From positions 1,358,208-1,409,673 of the forward strand of contig NW_019773736.1 in NCBI RefSeq assembly GCF_001039355.2: a stretch of DNA of 51,466 nucleotides, written 5' to 3'. The notes below the pieces were generated by a model. The model was not told the origin of the DNA. It did not search any database and saw nothing but the letters and a program-made list of their open reading frames with translations. This document shows positions 33,555 to 43,130 of this stretch, piece after piece. Numbering within the stretch: the first letter of the stretch is position 1; every line of letters begins with the position of its first letter. Made by a program: the position numbers and the translations under genes. This DNA is from Lingula anatina (lineage: Eukaryota; Brachiopoda; Lingulata; Lingulida; Lingulidae).

Positions 33555-34900
33555 CATGGATGGCTCTGCTGTTATCTGCTAGAATACACACGGACGCCAC
33601 ATCTGAAGTGATACCGATACCAGACGGCGTTTTAGTCACCGGACGGGTAGACATGGCTATCCAAACGACAGAGTGGAACTTACTCGTAACCGTGGATCGC
33701 CCTGTCTTCACAGACGACCATTGGGTCCAGTTAGCTAAACTCAAACTACAAATTCAAAACCTCATCGATTCCCGTACTATCACTAGGAGAAACGCTGACC
33801 TGTGGATGGGAAGACTCGACTTCTGCAAAGAGAAATTTCGGACGCTGACAACGCTAAGTATCACGAAATATCACTATGATTCATCCCATCGTTTAGCTTT
33901 ACGTCCCAAAAGAGGATTGCTGAATTTTGTTGGTGACGCCTTTCACAGTCTTTTTGGCCTATCCACAGACGAAAATTTAGCAGAAGTTACTAAGATTGTT
34001 CAGGAGACCAGACATCAAAATAAACTACTTGTTCATAAAGTTAATGATCTCGTATCAGTATTAAACCACACTTATGATTTAATAGATGAAGGGAGACAAA
34101 GTATAAACAATATTCAACGATACATTCGAAATTTTGTAACTCACAATTTTCCAGCAGTAGTTTCACAATTAAATATAACACAAGGTAAATTGAACAACTT
34201 ATATTGCGCTTCTCAAATCGAATTAGCAGTATCGGAATATGAACGTATGGTATCGGCATTTCAAACAGCTATGGAGAAATACTTAAGACAGAAAGCAAGC
34301 CTGGGATTGGGTCGTTTAACAGAAGAACTGCTTCCGCCCGACCAACTTCAGGATATCTTGACAACAGCGACAGTGAATGTTACATCTTTGCCAATTCAAC
34401 CGATCAACTGGTATTACGAGCATGTCGTGGTCAATCCAGCATGGGGAGGTGAGACTTTGATCTACAGGGTAAAGTTACCCCTCATTGCACAGCGGGTATA
34501 CCAGAAATATCGGATTCTTAGCTTCCCCGCACCCTACAACACGTCTGGGATAGCAGCAAAGGTAATAATTCCGTTCACCGACGTTGGGATTGATCCTATC
34601 ACGGGGGACATCTTTCACCCTTCGAACTGCCAAGGGTGGCGACCCATTGTATGCAGGTCAGGACCGATGTTTCGACCTGGGATAGAATTATGCTCCAGGG
34701 CCTTGATCACCGGGCAGGTGAAACATAGGCGAGCATGTGAAATAGAATTAACGAGGTATGTACAGTCGCAGGCAGTAGAGTTAGCATTAGGGGATTACGC
34801 GCTTACCACTTCAGGGGGAAACAATATATACACGGTGTCCACGGTCACCTGCTGTGTCACATACCCTATGGCCAGGGGTTTACCTGATACATGTAAGTGA
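33485..34900 (+). CDS. env: Envelope glycoprotein, frameshifted near its 3' end
   Basis: 471 codons, starting inside the pol 3' end in a different frame; errantivirus env is normally made from a spliced RNA. A hydrophobic signal-like stretch lies at about residues 19-35 (FKHILTWMALLLSA). RPKRG at about 140-144 is a furin-type cleavage site, followed by a glycine- and phenylalanine-rich segment (LLNFVGDAFHSLFG) in the position of a fusion peptide. Heptad-like helical sequence and NxS/T sites follow. This layout matches errantivirus/baculovirus F-like Env. Relative to element 2 there is one extra base at about 34813, after which the frame ends early. The membrane anchor is therefore not encoded in frame, and the locus is cut at 35044. 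Confidence 0.85.
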   Translation: MSKSRGTTFVQTTEKGRGFKHILTWMALLLSARIHTDATSEVIPIPDGVLVTGRVDMAIQTTEWNLLVTVDRPVFTDDHWVQLAKLKLQIQNLIDSRTITRRNADLWMGRLDFCKEKFRTLTTLSITKYHYDSSHRLALRPKRGLLNFVGDAFHSLFGLSTDENLAEVTKIVQETRHQNKLLVHKVNDLVSVLNHTYDLIDEGRQSINNIQRYIRNFVTHNFPAVVSQLNITQGKLNNLYCASQIELAVSEYERMVSAFQTAMEKYLRQKASLGLGRLTEELLPPDQLQDILTTATVNVTSLPIQPINWYYEHVVVNPAWGGETLIYRVKLPLIAQRVYQKYRILSFPAPYNTSGIAAKVIIPFTDVGIDPITGDIFHPSNCQGWRPIVCRSGPMFRPGIELCSRALITGQVKHRRACEIELTRYVQSQAVELALGDYALTTSGGNNIYTVSTVTCCVTYPMARGLPDTCK

Positions 34901-35043
34901 CGGCTGTTCCATAACGGCCACCAACTTCACATTACCGGGTTTAAAACAACGGATGGGCAAAGTAAGCGTTAAGGCACTCATGGTAAATGATATAAAACCT
35001 TTGCAGGTACAAAATATTATTCCGGCTAGCGTAGCTTTGCACA

Positions 35044-36324
35044 NCGACGACGGCGACGACAGACGCAGATGATGGCTATATGTACAGACACATCTGTGTC
35101 TGTACATAAAAAAGTAAAAATGTATCAGCACTTCATACGTCCTTATTTTATTCCTTTTGTATATCATGCTTTGCATTCTTGATTCTTACAATAGCGAGGG
35201 AATGATAAAAACTATTTATAACTTCTCATTGTAAATTTTCAATATAGCCCGAGTCAAAATTTCAATAAATAAAGACGCCACGTGAATCAAAACACGTGGT
35301 ATGGACGTGGGAGTTATCAGATTCAATGAAATTGACAAAACAAACCTATTTTATTTTACTGATTTATTAAAAATTAAATCAAATAACACTCAATTCTTTT
35401 CCATCTTGCCATCAAAAGTAATCAAACAACGTGGCATGTGGTACTTAGCTAGGTACATACATACGTGTTATAAATGAATGTCATCAATACAGCTGCAGCC
35501 TTAGAACTTGCAGTTTAATTAGAATAAAATGTTTCATAACATATTTGTATGTATATATTTAAGCATCCAATTGCAAAATGGCTCAACTGAAGGTAAAGAA
35601 TACGTTTGATAATACGGTGACAATATGTGGCCACTTTGCTCCTAAAATATGTTCAAATTTTAAAAAATAAGACATAATTCCATCGCAGTTTTGGAACTAT
35701 TCCACCTATTCCGGTCAGTTTTGTGGCAATGTGATGAGAGAAGGGTCAGAGATATATCAAATGGCAGACTGGTGAGTTAATTGCGAGAGCGACTTAAGTC
35801 TACCAGAAAGATTCCAGAAAGATTTTCGAATTCTGCTGAATTACAGCATATTAACAACTAGTGCGAACTTAGTCCAATTTCCAGTGCGAATATTTTGCGT
35901 GTCATGTACTTGTGTTTTGTTTTCTAAGGCGACATTCCAGTCTTATAGTTTCGCCTTAATCGCGCATAACTTAACCCCAATTCACAAAGATTCTCTCAGC
36001 TTCTCTAGTCTTGAATGACAATCAATACTGCAGTCAGTCTCTTTTGGGCTTCCTCGGATCATGGCCTCAGTCAAACCTCTAATAAGGACATCATTTTCTG
36101 CATTGTGCAGTGTTCTCGTCAAATCACCAACCCCGCACCGAGCACTAAATGTAGCCATGGACGTCTGCAGAAAGTTTTCTGGGGGCGGGGGTCAAAGTCA
36201 TTCAAGGGGGAGATAATGATTGGCTAGGTACCCGCAATAAAATGCAGTTCCATAATTCCGGGGGGGGGGGGGGGGGCAATGACCCTAGAGACACCTCAGA
36301 AGTTTTACATAGAACCTACGTGCA
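35044..36324. other. Sequence between retroelement break and TPR gene end
   Basis: It begins after a single N that replaces the rest of env and the right LTR of element 1. A 13-bp inverted repeat with a 2-bp loop lies at 35080-35107. A G-run lies at about 36260-36277. The right-hand part should be 3' UTR of the minus-strand NB-ARC/TPR gene; TTTATT motifs at about 35350-35366 could be its poly(A) signal. No other gene is visible. Confidence 0.5.
35080..35107. repeat. 13-bp inverted repeat, 2-bp loop
   Basis: ATGTACAGACACA, then TC, then TGTGTCTGTACAT. It lies 36 bp after the N at 35044. Confidence 0.9.
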
Positions 36325-37092
36325 CTACCTTGGTATTGTTAAGTGGCTGCTGCCTGGCTGTGGTATTATTCCAATACTTTTCATCCCCATAACTAACGCT
36401 TTGATGAAAGCAGTCATGGCTTCGTCTTTCTTATCAAGCATACTCAATTCTTGACCTATACAGTAAAGTGTTTCGGCCGTACTACGACTTTCACCCAGCA
36501 CTTATTCCTTTATATGTAGAGCTCTTTGAAAAGTACTGAGAGCCTCTGCGTGCTTTCCCTGTGTAGATAGGGCACGAGCTAATTTGTGCATTGCGGTTGC
36601 TGTAAACTCATGGTATTCTCCAACTATTTCTTCTTCTAAAGACACCAGCATCCTAAGGATATCCACAGTACATGTATATATATCCATGGCATGAATCACC
36701 CCAAGCATTTCACGACACAAGTCGACGAACGTTGGTGCTGTTCTTGGACGTTTATCAAAAACGTACTCCTGCATGCCTCTGACGGCCACTGCAAGGTTTC
36801 CCTGTAAAATAAGAGCATTTACCAGCAATGTCTTTGTGTTTAAATCCATTCGCGCTCTCCTCCCGGTATCTTTTTCTTCATAGTAAGACATCTTTTGAAT
36901 ATTTCCAGAGCACCGTCCACATTCCCGTTCAGTAACATTTCATTGCCTGTGAAGTATAGTGTAACGGCTGTACTGTGTCTTTCACCCAGCACTTGCTCCT
37001 GTATACGTAGAGCACTCTGGTATGTACTGAGAGCCTCTTCATGATTTCCCTGGGCAGATATGGCACGAGCTAATTCATGTATTGTGACTGCT
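36325..37092 (-). pseudogene. 3' end of CARD/NB-ARC/TPR gene, TPR region, broken
   Basis: Read from 37092 leftwards it encodes TPR helices (AVTIHELARAISAQGNHEEA, SALRIQEQVLGERHSTAVTL), then changes frame near 36890-36900. It continues through HEFTATAMHKLARALSTQ and FQRALHIKE to an in-frame TAA at 36502-36504. After that the same frame runs on through VLGESRSTAETLYCIGQELS to a TAG at 36325-36327. The sister repeat has CAA (Q of IQEQVLGE) where the TAA stands, so this is a C-to-T nonsense change. The upstream half of the gene is on the far side of the retroelement (40401-43056). I infer one gene split by the insertion; two neighbouring paralogues are the alternative. Confidence 0.7.
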
Positions 37093-37644
37093 TGTAAAAT
37101 ACCACTTTGGGTATTTTATGATTGATATAAATAATTAATTAAAATAATATTCATATCCTAAGATAAGCTTAGAAGGGGGCAGTCAAGAGACATTCGGGAA
37201 TGATCGTGACCGGGGCACATGGCACGAGATAAAATTTAGAAATGCCTTTGAAGGCTAGGGCGGATAATGGTGATCCAGGAAACACGGTGACTGAGTTGGG
37301 GCAAAGCCTGAGACAAAAGGACTGCGCTCAGTCAAGTGTTACTTCTTCCTGGTTATTAAAATTCCTGAATGATCTATAAAGGCTGCCCTGTTTTAAGGTG
37401 AAATCATATCGTATTTTGGCTCTGGCGATATCATTATACATTTTGGACTGACAGTTACTATGTAGAAGAAACCTCTGTATATTTTCCAAAAGACAGTATT
37501 AAATTTCCACTTGCATCGAATGAGAATCTTGTTCCTTTTACTTGATCAGCTGGGCGCACAACACTAAGGCCCAAGAACCGGCGCGTTAGCGAACGTTACA
37601 TTATTTTCACGTAAAGTCTGACTGACGAAGTCTGAGACTTAACA
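37093..37644 (+). repeat. 5' LTR of element 2 (552 bp)
   Basis: Same length and TG...CA ends as the LTRs at 27484 and 28491, with about a dozen substitutions. Between it and the primer-binding site are about 27 extra bases (37645-37671) containing an N at 37664; in element 1 the LTR and primer site are two bases apart. Confidence 0.9.
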
Positions 37645-37715
37645 TGCTGTCTCTTCGTGGTATNGTAACAATTGGCGAGCTCTTTTCAGGACTTAATTTT
37701 TAGCGATCTAACGAA

Positions 37716-38747
37716 ATGAATCCAGATTCTCTTCAGCAGCTGTCCGCCGGAGTTGCAGCTTTGGCAAAAACAACGGTGCAGGCGCACCAGGAAGATGGAC
37801 AGTGGAGAAATTTAATGCAGGAAAGATGGCGAGCGGAAGATGCTCGAAATGCGAGGATGGAACGCATGAAAATAGAGGGTGAGCACCAGACAAAATTGGA
37901 CGTACTATGCAGGGCTATTAAACCCTGTGATGGGTCCATTCCGGACGACACGAGAGACTGGATTGACCAAATTGAACGAACAATTCCCCGGACGGAGGAA
38001 ATTGAACACGCCACAATTAAACTGGCACTGCAGACGGCACAAGGGTCAATGGCAGGTGAGATAGATTATTTCTTAAATCAACAGCCAGAGTATTTTGGAA
38101 CGGACTGGACGGTGCTGCGAAACCATATTCGACGGGTCTTTCTTTCCGCCGATGAAACTAGTTGCATTCGAGCCGAATTGGAACGAATAAAACAATCACA
38201 ATTTGAGAACACGGCGTCCTATAATCGCCGCTTCAGAGACGTGGCGCGGAAAGCATACCCACTTCCGCGATCCGAGGAAGCGGAACGCCTGTTAATTAAA
38301 GCTTATACGCGGGGCCTGCATGAGATTCGCCTCGCTAGGGACATGATACGGAAGGGACGACCGTCAACGTTGCAAGAAGCTATGAGATACGTGGACAATG
38401 AAGAGGTGGGTGATCTCCTATTTCAAACCGTCTACGGAGACCGAAATAGCAACACTCAACGCCGCATAGAGGAGCCAATGGAAATCGGGGCGACACAACC
38501 TGTGGACCAAGTACCACGATGGGCTACCGAACTAAAAGAGTCGATCTTATCTGCGTTGAAAAGCGCAGCTCAACGCGAGCCACCGATGACGTCATCCAAC
38601 ACAAGACAGCACCCACGCAAACCGCCTCAATCGTCTAAGGACAGTAAGGGATGGACGGCAGACGGACAGATAAAATGTTTTCATTGTGGTAAAGTAGGCC
38701 ATGTTAAGGCAGAATGTTACCAACTCAAAGCTTTATTTAAGAAATAG
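37716..38747 (+). CDS. gag: Gag with intact CCHC zinc knuckle
   Basis: 343 codons, nearly identical to the gag at 29088 over its first 295 residues. The frame continues into KCFHCGKVGHVKAEC (C-X2-C-X4-H-X4-C, about residues 321-335), the nucleocapsid RNA-binding knuckle. It stops at a TAG (38745-38747) where element 1 has CAG, slightly before the conserved TTTAAAC. A non-autonomous element with an intact gag could still supply or use particles made in trans. Confidence 0.92.
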   Translation: MNPDSLQQLSAGVAALAKTTVQAHQEDGQWRNLMQERWRAEDARNARMERMKIEGEHQTKLDVLCRAIKPCDGSIPDDTRDWIDQIERTIPRTEEIEHATIKLALQTAQGSMAGEIDYFLNQQPEYFGTDWTVLRNHIRRVFLSADETSCIRAELERIKQSQFENTASYNRRFRDVARKAYPLPRSEEAERLLIKAYTRGLHEIRLARDMIRKGRPSTLQEAMRYVDNEEVGDLLFQTVYGDRNSNTQRRIEEPMEIGATQPVDQVPRWATELKESILSALKSAAQREPPMTSSNTRQHPRKPPQSSKDSKGWTADGQIKCFHCGKVGHVKAECYQLKALFKK

Positions 38748-38789
38748 CAACCTTTTGAACATTTAAACTAGTTCGAGCAGAAGAGGCGT

Positions 38790-38930
38790 AAGAAGGCTCG
38801 TAGCGGGGTTAGTGTATCTTTAAATGGGGAACCTTGTTTAGCATTAGTTGACACGGGCGCTAGTACCTCTCTATTTTATTACTCTTTATTACTTAGTGTA
38901 ACATATCACTTACAGTGTTACGAAACAGCT
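38790..38930 (+). pseudogene. Protease remnant of pol and deletion junction
   Basis: It encodes GEPCLALVDTGASTSL as in element 1, but the start region has a TAG where element 1 has the ATG context. After 'tattactc' the sequence departs into about 55 bases of uncertain origin and then rejoins env. All RT and integrase sequence is absent. Confidence 0.8.
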
Positions 38931-39841
38931 TAATAAAATTATGCTCCAGGGCCTTAATCACCGGGCAGGTGAAACATAGGCAAGCATGTGAAATAGAATT
39001 AACTAGGTATGTACAGTCGCAGGCAGTAGAGTTAGCGTTAGGGGATTACGCGCTCACCACTTCGGGGGAAACAATATATACACGGTGTCCACGGTCACCT
39101 GCTGTGTCACATACCCTATGGCCAGGGGTTTACCTGATACATGTAAGTGACGGCTGTTCCATAACGGCCACCAACTTCACACTACCGGGTTTAAAACAAC
39201 GGATGGGCAAAGTAAGCGTTAAGGCACTCATGGTAAATGATATAAAACCTTTGCAGGTACAAAATATTATTCCGGCTAGCGTAGCTTTGCACATCATGAA
39301 ACCTAACGAATTAACACCTTTACAACCAGTTAAACGTATATTGCTATCTCCGATAAGCGATGAACCGAATCTCTTTTCTATATTTTTTGCTAACAAATTT
39401 AGGCGACAATTAGTAATTGGAACGACCACTGGCTCCCTCATTGTGATTGGGGTGATTCTGATTGTAATATGTGGGTATCGGCGATGTAATTGGCGGGAAA
39501 TAATTAAAAAACGCCATCACGTCAATAAAAGGAAATTAGAAAGGTCTAGTGGACCTAATGAGGAATGTGATAACGCTTTATATGAACCCATGTCAACTGA
39601 CCTTGAGTTAAGTCATATTTCAGCACCGGACACCCCTGTTCATCAGCGTACGGTAACAGCCAATAGTACTAACGACTGTGAGACCATCACTTATATCCCG
39701 GTGGAGCTAACAGCAACCTCGGATACGCTGACGGTTCAAGGACCTGAAGCGCAGGCGCTGAAGGCCCAAAAACAACTAGCGTTGAACGAGTCGCTTCCTG
39801 CACCTCCGTTGCATATGCTGATGGAACAACACGCGATGTAA
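38915..39841 (+). CDS. env: Env C-terminal part with transmembrane anchor
   Basis: 308 codons; the first few (MLRNSLIK) come from junction sequence, then the frame matches env of element 1 from LCSRALITGQVKH onward and continues past the point where element 1 is frameshifted. A hydrophobic span at about residues 167-187 (IGTTTGSLIVIGVILIVICG) is the expected membrane anchor, followed by a basic stretch and a long polar tail. It lacks the signal peptide, cleavage site and fusion segment. Whether it is translated is unknown. Confidence 0.75.
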   Translation: MLRNSLIKLCSRALITGQVKHRQACEIELTRYVQSQAVELALGDYALTTSGETIYTRCPRSPAVSHTLWPGVYLIHVSDGCSITATNFTLPGLKQRMGKVSVKALMVNDIKPLQVQNIIPASVALHIMKPNELTPLQPVKRILLSPISDEPNLFSIFFANKFRRQLVIGTTTGSLIVIGVILIVICGYRRCNWREIIKKRHHVNKRKLERSSGPNEECDNALYEPMSTDLELSHISAPDTPVHQRTVTANSTNDCETITYIPVELTATSDTLTVQGPEAQALKAQKQLALNESLPAPPLHMLMEQHAM

Positions 39842-40367
39842 GGGTCTGGTTTAGGCAGGGGGTTTACCTTTTGATATTTTGATTGGTATAGGGTAATACC
39901 GTGCAGTAATTTGTCAATTAACAGTGAAAGTTTCATTGATGATATGATCACGAAACGGAGATGCACTATTGGTGCATATATCTTAGTATTGAATTAGTAT
40001 TACTACAATTCAAGGGTATACAACTGTTTGTTACTTTAATACATTTTATATATGGTTCTATGTTTATTACTTAAGGTTAAGGTGTATACTTATCTAAACA
40101 TATTATTATGTACATCATGCGATAAATAAGAAGCTATCACGTACACTCTATGATGTCATTAGCTGATGTTTGATGTTCATATAACATTAATATAATATTA
40201 TTATGATAATATTGGGTGTTATGGTAAGAAAATCTAATTGTATTTCATGTTAACATTTGGTAAGATGGGTATTTAGTAGGATAGATTTTAAAAAGTGGAC
40301 GTTAGCATATTATTTTAATTCCTCATAGTTGAAATGCAAGCATTTCAACCGGTGGGTAATATAGTGG
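39842..40367 (+). other. Non-coding 3' region of element 2
   Basis: AT-rich sequence between the env stop and the right LTR stub. I do not see a convincing polypurine tract directly before 40368. Confidence 0.6.
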
Positions 40368-40400
40368 TGTAAAATACCACTTTGGGTATTTTATGATTGN
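40368..40400 (+). repeat. 3' LTR stub of element 2, cut at N
   Basis: The first 32 bases of the LTR (TGTAAAATACCACTTTGGGT onward) are followed by a single N and then TPR-gene sequence. The remaining 520 bases are absent, which looks like a collapsed repeat in the assembly. Confidence 0.9.
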
Positions 40401-43056
40401 TATGGCACGAGCTAATCCATGTATTGTGACTGCTGTCTGGTCGTGGTATTCTCCCAGTGTTCTTTCCCTTATAGACAAAGCTTTCCTGAGAGTATCAATG
40501 GCATCGTGTGCTTCACCGGTTTCCAACATTACAGAACCCATGTTTGTGAGGACAATAGCAGTGTCAGGGTGTTCACCACAGAGGTCCTCTGCTACACCCA
40601 CTGCTCTTTTATATAATGACAAAGATTCCACTTTTTTGCCAATGTGACTCAATGCCATGGCCGCATCATTCAGAGCATCCATTCCCACACCATTATCTTT
40701 CCCATCTAAAGCGGGATTTGCATTCAGCACATCATGCAGAGTGGACATAACCCCCCTTTCGTCTCCTTGTCTGGCTTTTATTTCTGCAATTCCGGTCTGT
40801 GCAAGATATTGGAAACTTAAATCGTTATGAGCAGCAGCCTTGTCAAAACAGTTGTTTAGTATAAGGAGGCAACGTGGATAATTTTCTTCTGATTCGCCAA
40901 GCTGTAGTGTTAAGTAATAACAGCATTTACAATACTCTTTGTAATTAAAGCCCCCTTCTTGTGCCTCATACGTGACTATTGCATTTGACAGATTCTCCAC
41001 GGAAGCAGAAGAATCCTTAAGTTCGCCCTGTAGGTAGCCGATATTATAATACAAGAATGCCAGGTCAGAATGATCAGTTTGTTCTCTGTGTTCCTTAGCA
41101 GTGTCTAATAATACTTTAAAACACCTAAGAGAATCGACAAACCTGCCTATCATCCTTAAACTGAAGGCCAATTTTTTTGCAATGCTGTATGAGACTACCT
41201 TTGAGGCAGGTTGCGTTGACTCAAAAATATCAATACAGATCAGATAATTATCTTTGTCTTTCTCAAAAAATTCAGATGCATCGCGACCGTTTTCTGCTTT
41301 AGCAAAGGCGTACATCTCATTAATGATATCCTTCATATATATCATGAATATTTGTTTGAAATGATCCCTATTTTCTTCGGAAGTCTGCTCTTGTGCAAAT
41401 GCCTGTATAACACCATGCATAGCATACGTCTCGCTGGCTGCATCATATCCTAGAAAAGAAGCGTCACAAAGGGTTTGTAGACAAGTTCTGCAATCAAACA
41501 TAGTAAGACTAACCTGGTGCTTAGCCAAGAGATTGAATGCATTATCTGCATTAAAACTTGTTGGGAAAAGAGAAAGTATCTGAATTGCTTCTTGAATGTT
41601 TAGGTCCAATCGTTGATAAGACAGGTTTATACAAGCTGTAGCATTAAGGTCCTGGGGCATTAAGGGTGAAAGAGTCAAGCTAAATACTGAATTTGTAGTC
41701 AGCTCCGCAATAATATCTATCGCCCTGTAACCTTTGTGCAATAAATAGCCAAGAATATGAAGCAGCAGTGCAACGAAGCCACATTTTGCAGCCAAACCAT
41801 TGCCATCTTTGCGACTTAAATGTTGTAAATAGGACTGCAGCACGTCGAACGATTCATCCTCTGTCAAAGTACCAAGATGGTGAATGGATACCTCTTCGTT
41901 TGGTAATTGAATTGTATGCCGAGTTGTACATAAAACGTAGGTATTGTTACAGTTTGTTAACAACCGCCTTAGCATGGTATAGAAAATGCTTTGTGTGCTG
42001 TTTCCAAGAGCACTCTCACAGTTGTCTAGAATAATGAGCATCTTCTTGCCGTACGAAGATATCACTTGGCAAGCCTTGGTTATGAGACGATCAGCGTTGG
42101 TGTCGCCACTGCTGAACCCAGCTGAAGATTTTAAAGCAAGAAGAAGGGACAAGGGGATATCATCTGCAAATGAAACATTCTTCATGTCTGCCATGACTGA
42201 ACATATTCCCCATTTCGACACAAAGTTATGAGCTATTACGGTTGCCAAAGCGGTTTTACCTTGTCCTCCAAAAGCTTTTATTACAGCAAGGCGATGCATG
42301 TCCTCAAGAAATATGTTGGTAATCTTCTTGACATCTTCATCGCGTCCGACAAAACACTTCAGTTGCTGTGGTAAAGAAGACGTCTCCAGAACGGTCCCTG
42401 ACAGTAATAAATCGTTTGAGGATGAAACATTCACAGATAAGTATTTTTGTCAAAATAAAACATAACTCACTTAAGTAATTGAAATTCATCCGAAAGTCAC
42501 AACTTGCTAGTGAACTCCCATAGAATGGTTACTCTCTGACCACAGGGATAGCTGTAGTCTGTCACTTTTTTATTTCAAATTTGTAGCCGATGAGACTAGA
42601 GCGTAATATAAATCAGTACGTTCAGACTGCAGCCAACGCGATTTGACAGGATTTTTCTTCCTGACTACAAACTAAGGGTTACGGTTTCAAATGAACACGG
42701 TATACTTTACGTGTATGTGTTTTATGGGATCAGTCATTACCTATTCTTTTTTGTTTGTCTTCATCCGTCACTGAGGTGTTTACAAGTCCAGTCACGAGCC
42801 ACGGGTAATCTTCCTGGAGACATGAGATAAAATTATCAAATTTCAGGTTGTCTCCAGTTAGCAGAAGATTCAACAGCTTTTGGTTTTGTTTCAAACGTGT
42901 TGGTTCCTGACAGATGTCTTCACATTGAGTTGCAGTTACCACGCCAGCCGTGATGAGTTTCTTGGACAATATCTCAACATGAAGATCATTGCATAAAGCT
43001 TCCCAGTTTTTTTGTATCTTGATCTGGTTCTCTAGTGTTATTGGATAGGAAGCCAT
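40401..43056 (-). CDS. CARD/NB-ARC/TPR protein (APAF1/NLR-like), 5' part, interrupted
   Basis: STAND-class signalling ATPase, probably for innate sensing or cell death. Exon 1 (43056-42741) carries a six-helix CARD-like domain (EALCNDLHVEILSKKLITAG, LLTGDNLKFDNFISCLQED). Intron 42740-42398 has GT/AG ends and phase 1. Exon 2 (from 42397) has CFVGRDEDVKKI, then the P-loop GGQGKT (about residues 149-154), Walker B LIILDN (about 226-231) and a TTRHT sensor segment. A winged-helix-like region and TPR repeats follow (ALNDAAMALSHIGKKVESLS, HPDTAIVLTNMGSVMLETGE, DQTAVTIHGLARAI). The frame is open up to the N at 40400. A 5' UTR exon is likely, because the ATG lies 4 nt after an acceptor (TATTACAG). 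The 3' end is at 36325-37092, separated by the retroelement. Confidence 0.85.
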
Positions 43057-43080
43057 GGCTCTGTAATACCGAGAACAAAC

Positions 43081-43083
43081 AAA

Positions 43084-43128
<45 letters not shown>

Positions 43129-43130
43129 AA
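43081..43130. repeat. (AAAT)n microsatellite
   Basis: About 11 consecutive AAAT units, just upstream of the CARD exon. Confidence 0.95.

Larger units (their letters stand above)
28491..35043 (+). mobile_element. Env-bearing Ty3/Gypsy-type LTR element, copy 1 (3' end missing)
   Basis: The order is LTR, primer-binding site, gag, pol (protease, RT, RNase H, integrase), then env in an overlapping frame. The integrase-after-RNase-H order and the RT and integrase motifs place it in the Ty3/Gypsy group. The env resembles the fusion glycoprotein of insect errantiviruses. The element is cut at an N at 35044 and no right LTR is present. This copy has two visible coding defects: an 11-nt loss near the gag 3' end and one extra base in env, each judged against copy 2. 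It is an endogenous element. Confidence 0.9.
37093..40399 (+). mobile_element. LTR element copy 2, internally deleted, inserted in the TPR gene
   Basis: It has a 552-bp left LTR, gag, the first part of protease, then a direct jump to the env 3' part, and a right LTR of only 32 bases before an N. Relative to copy 1 about 4.4 kb is missing (roughly 30245 to 34686 in copy 1 coordinates), removing RT, RNase H, integrase and most of env. It cannot be autonomous but could be mobilised in trans. The host TPR reading frame is on the opposite strand. Confidence 0.88.
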
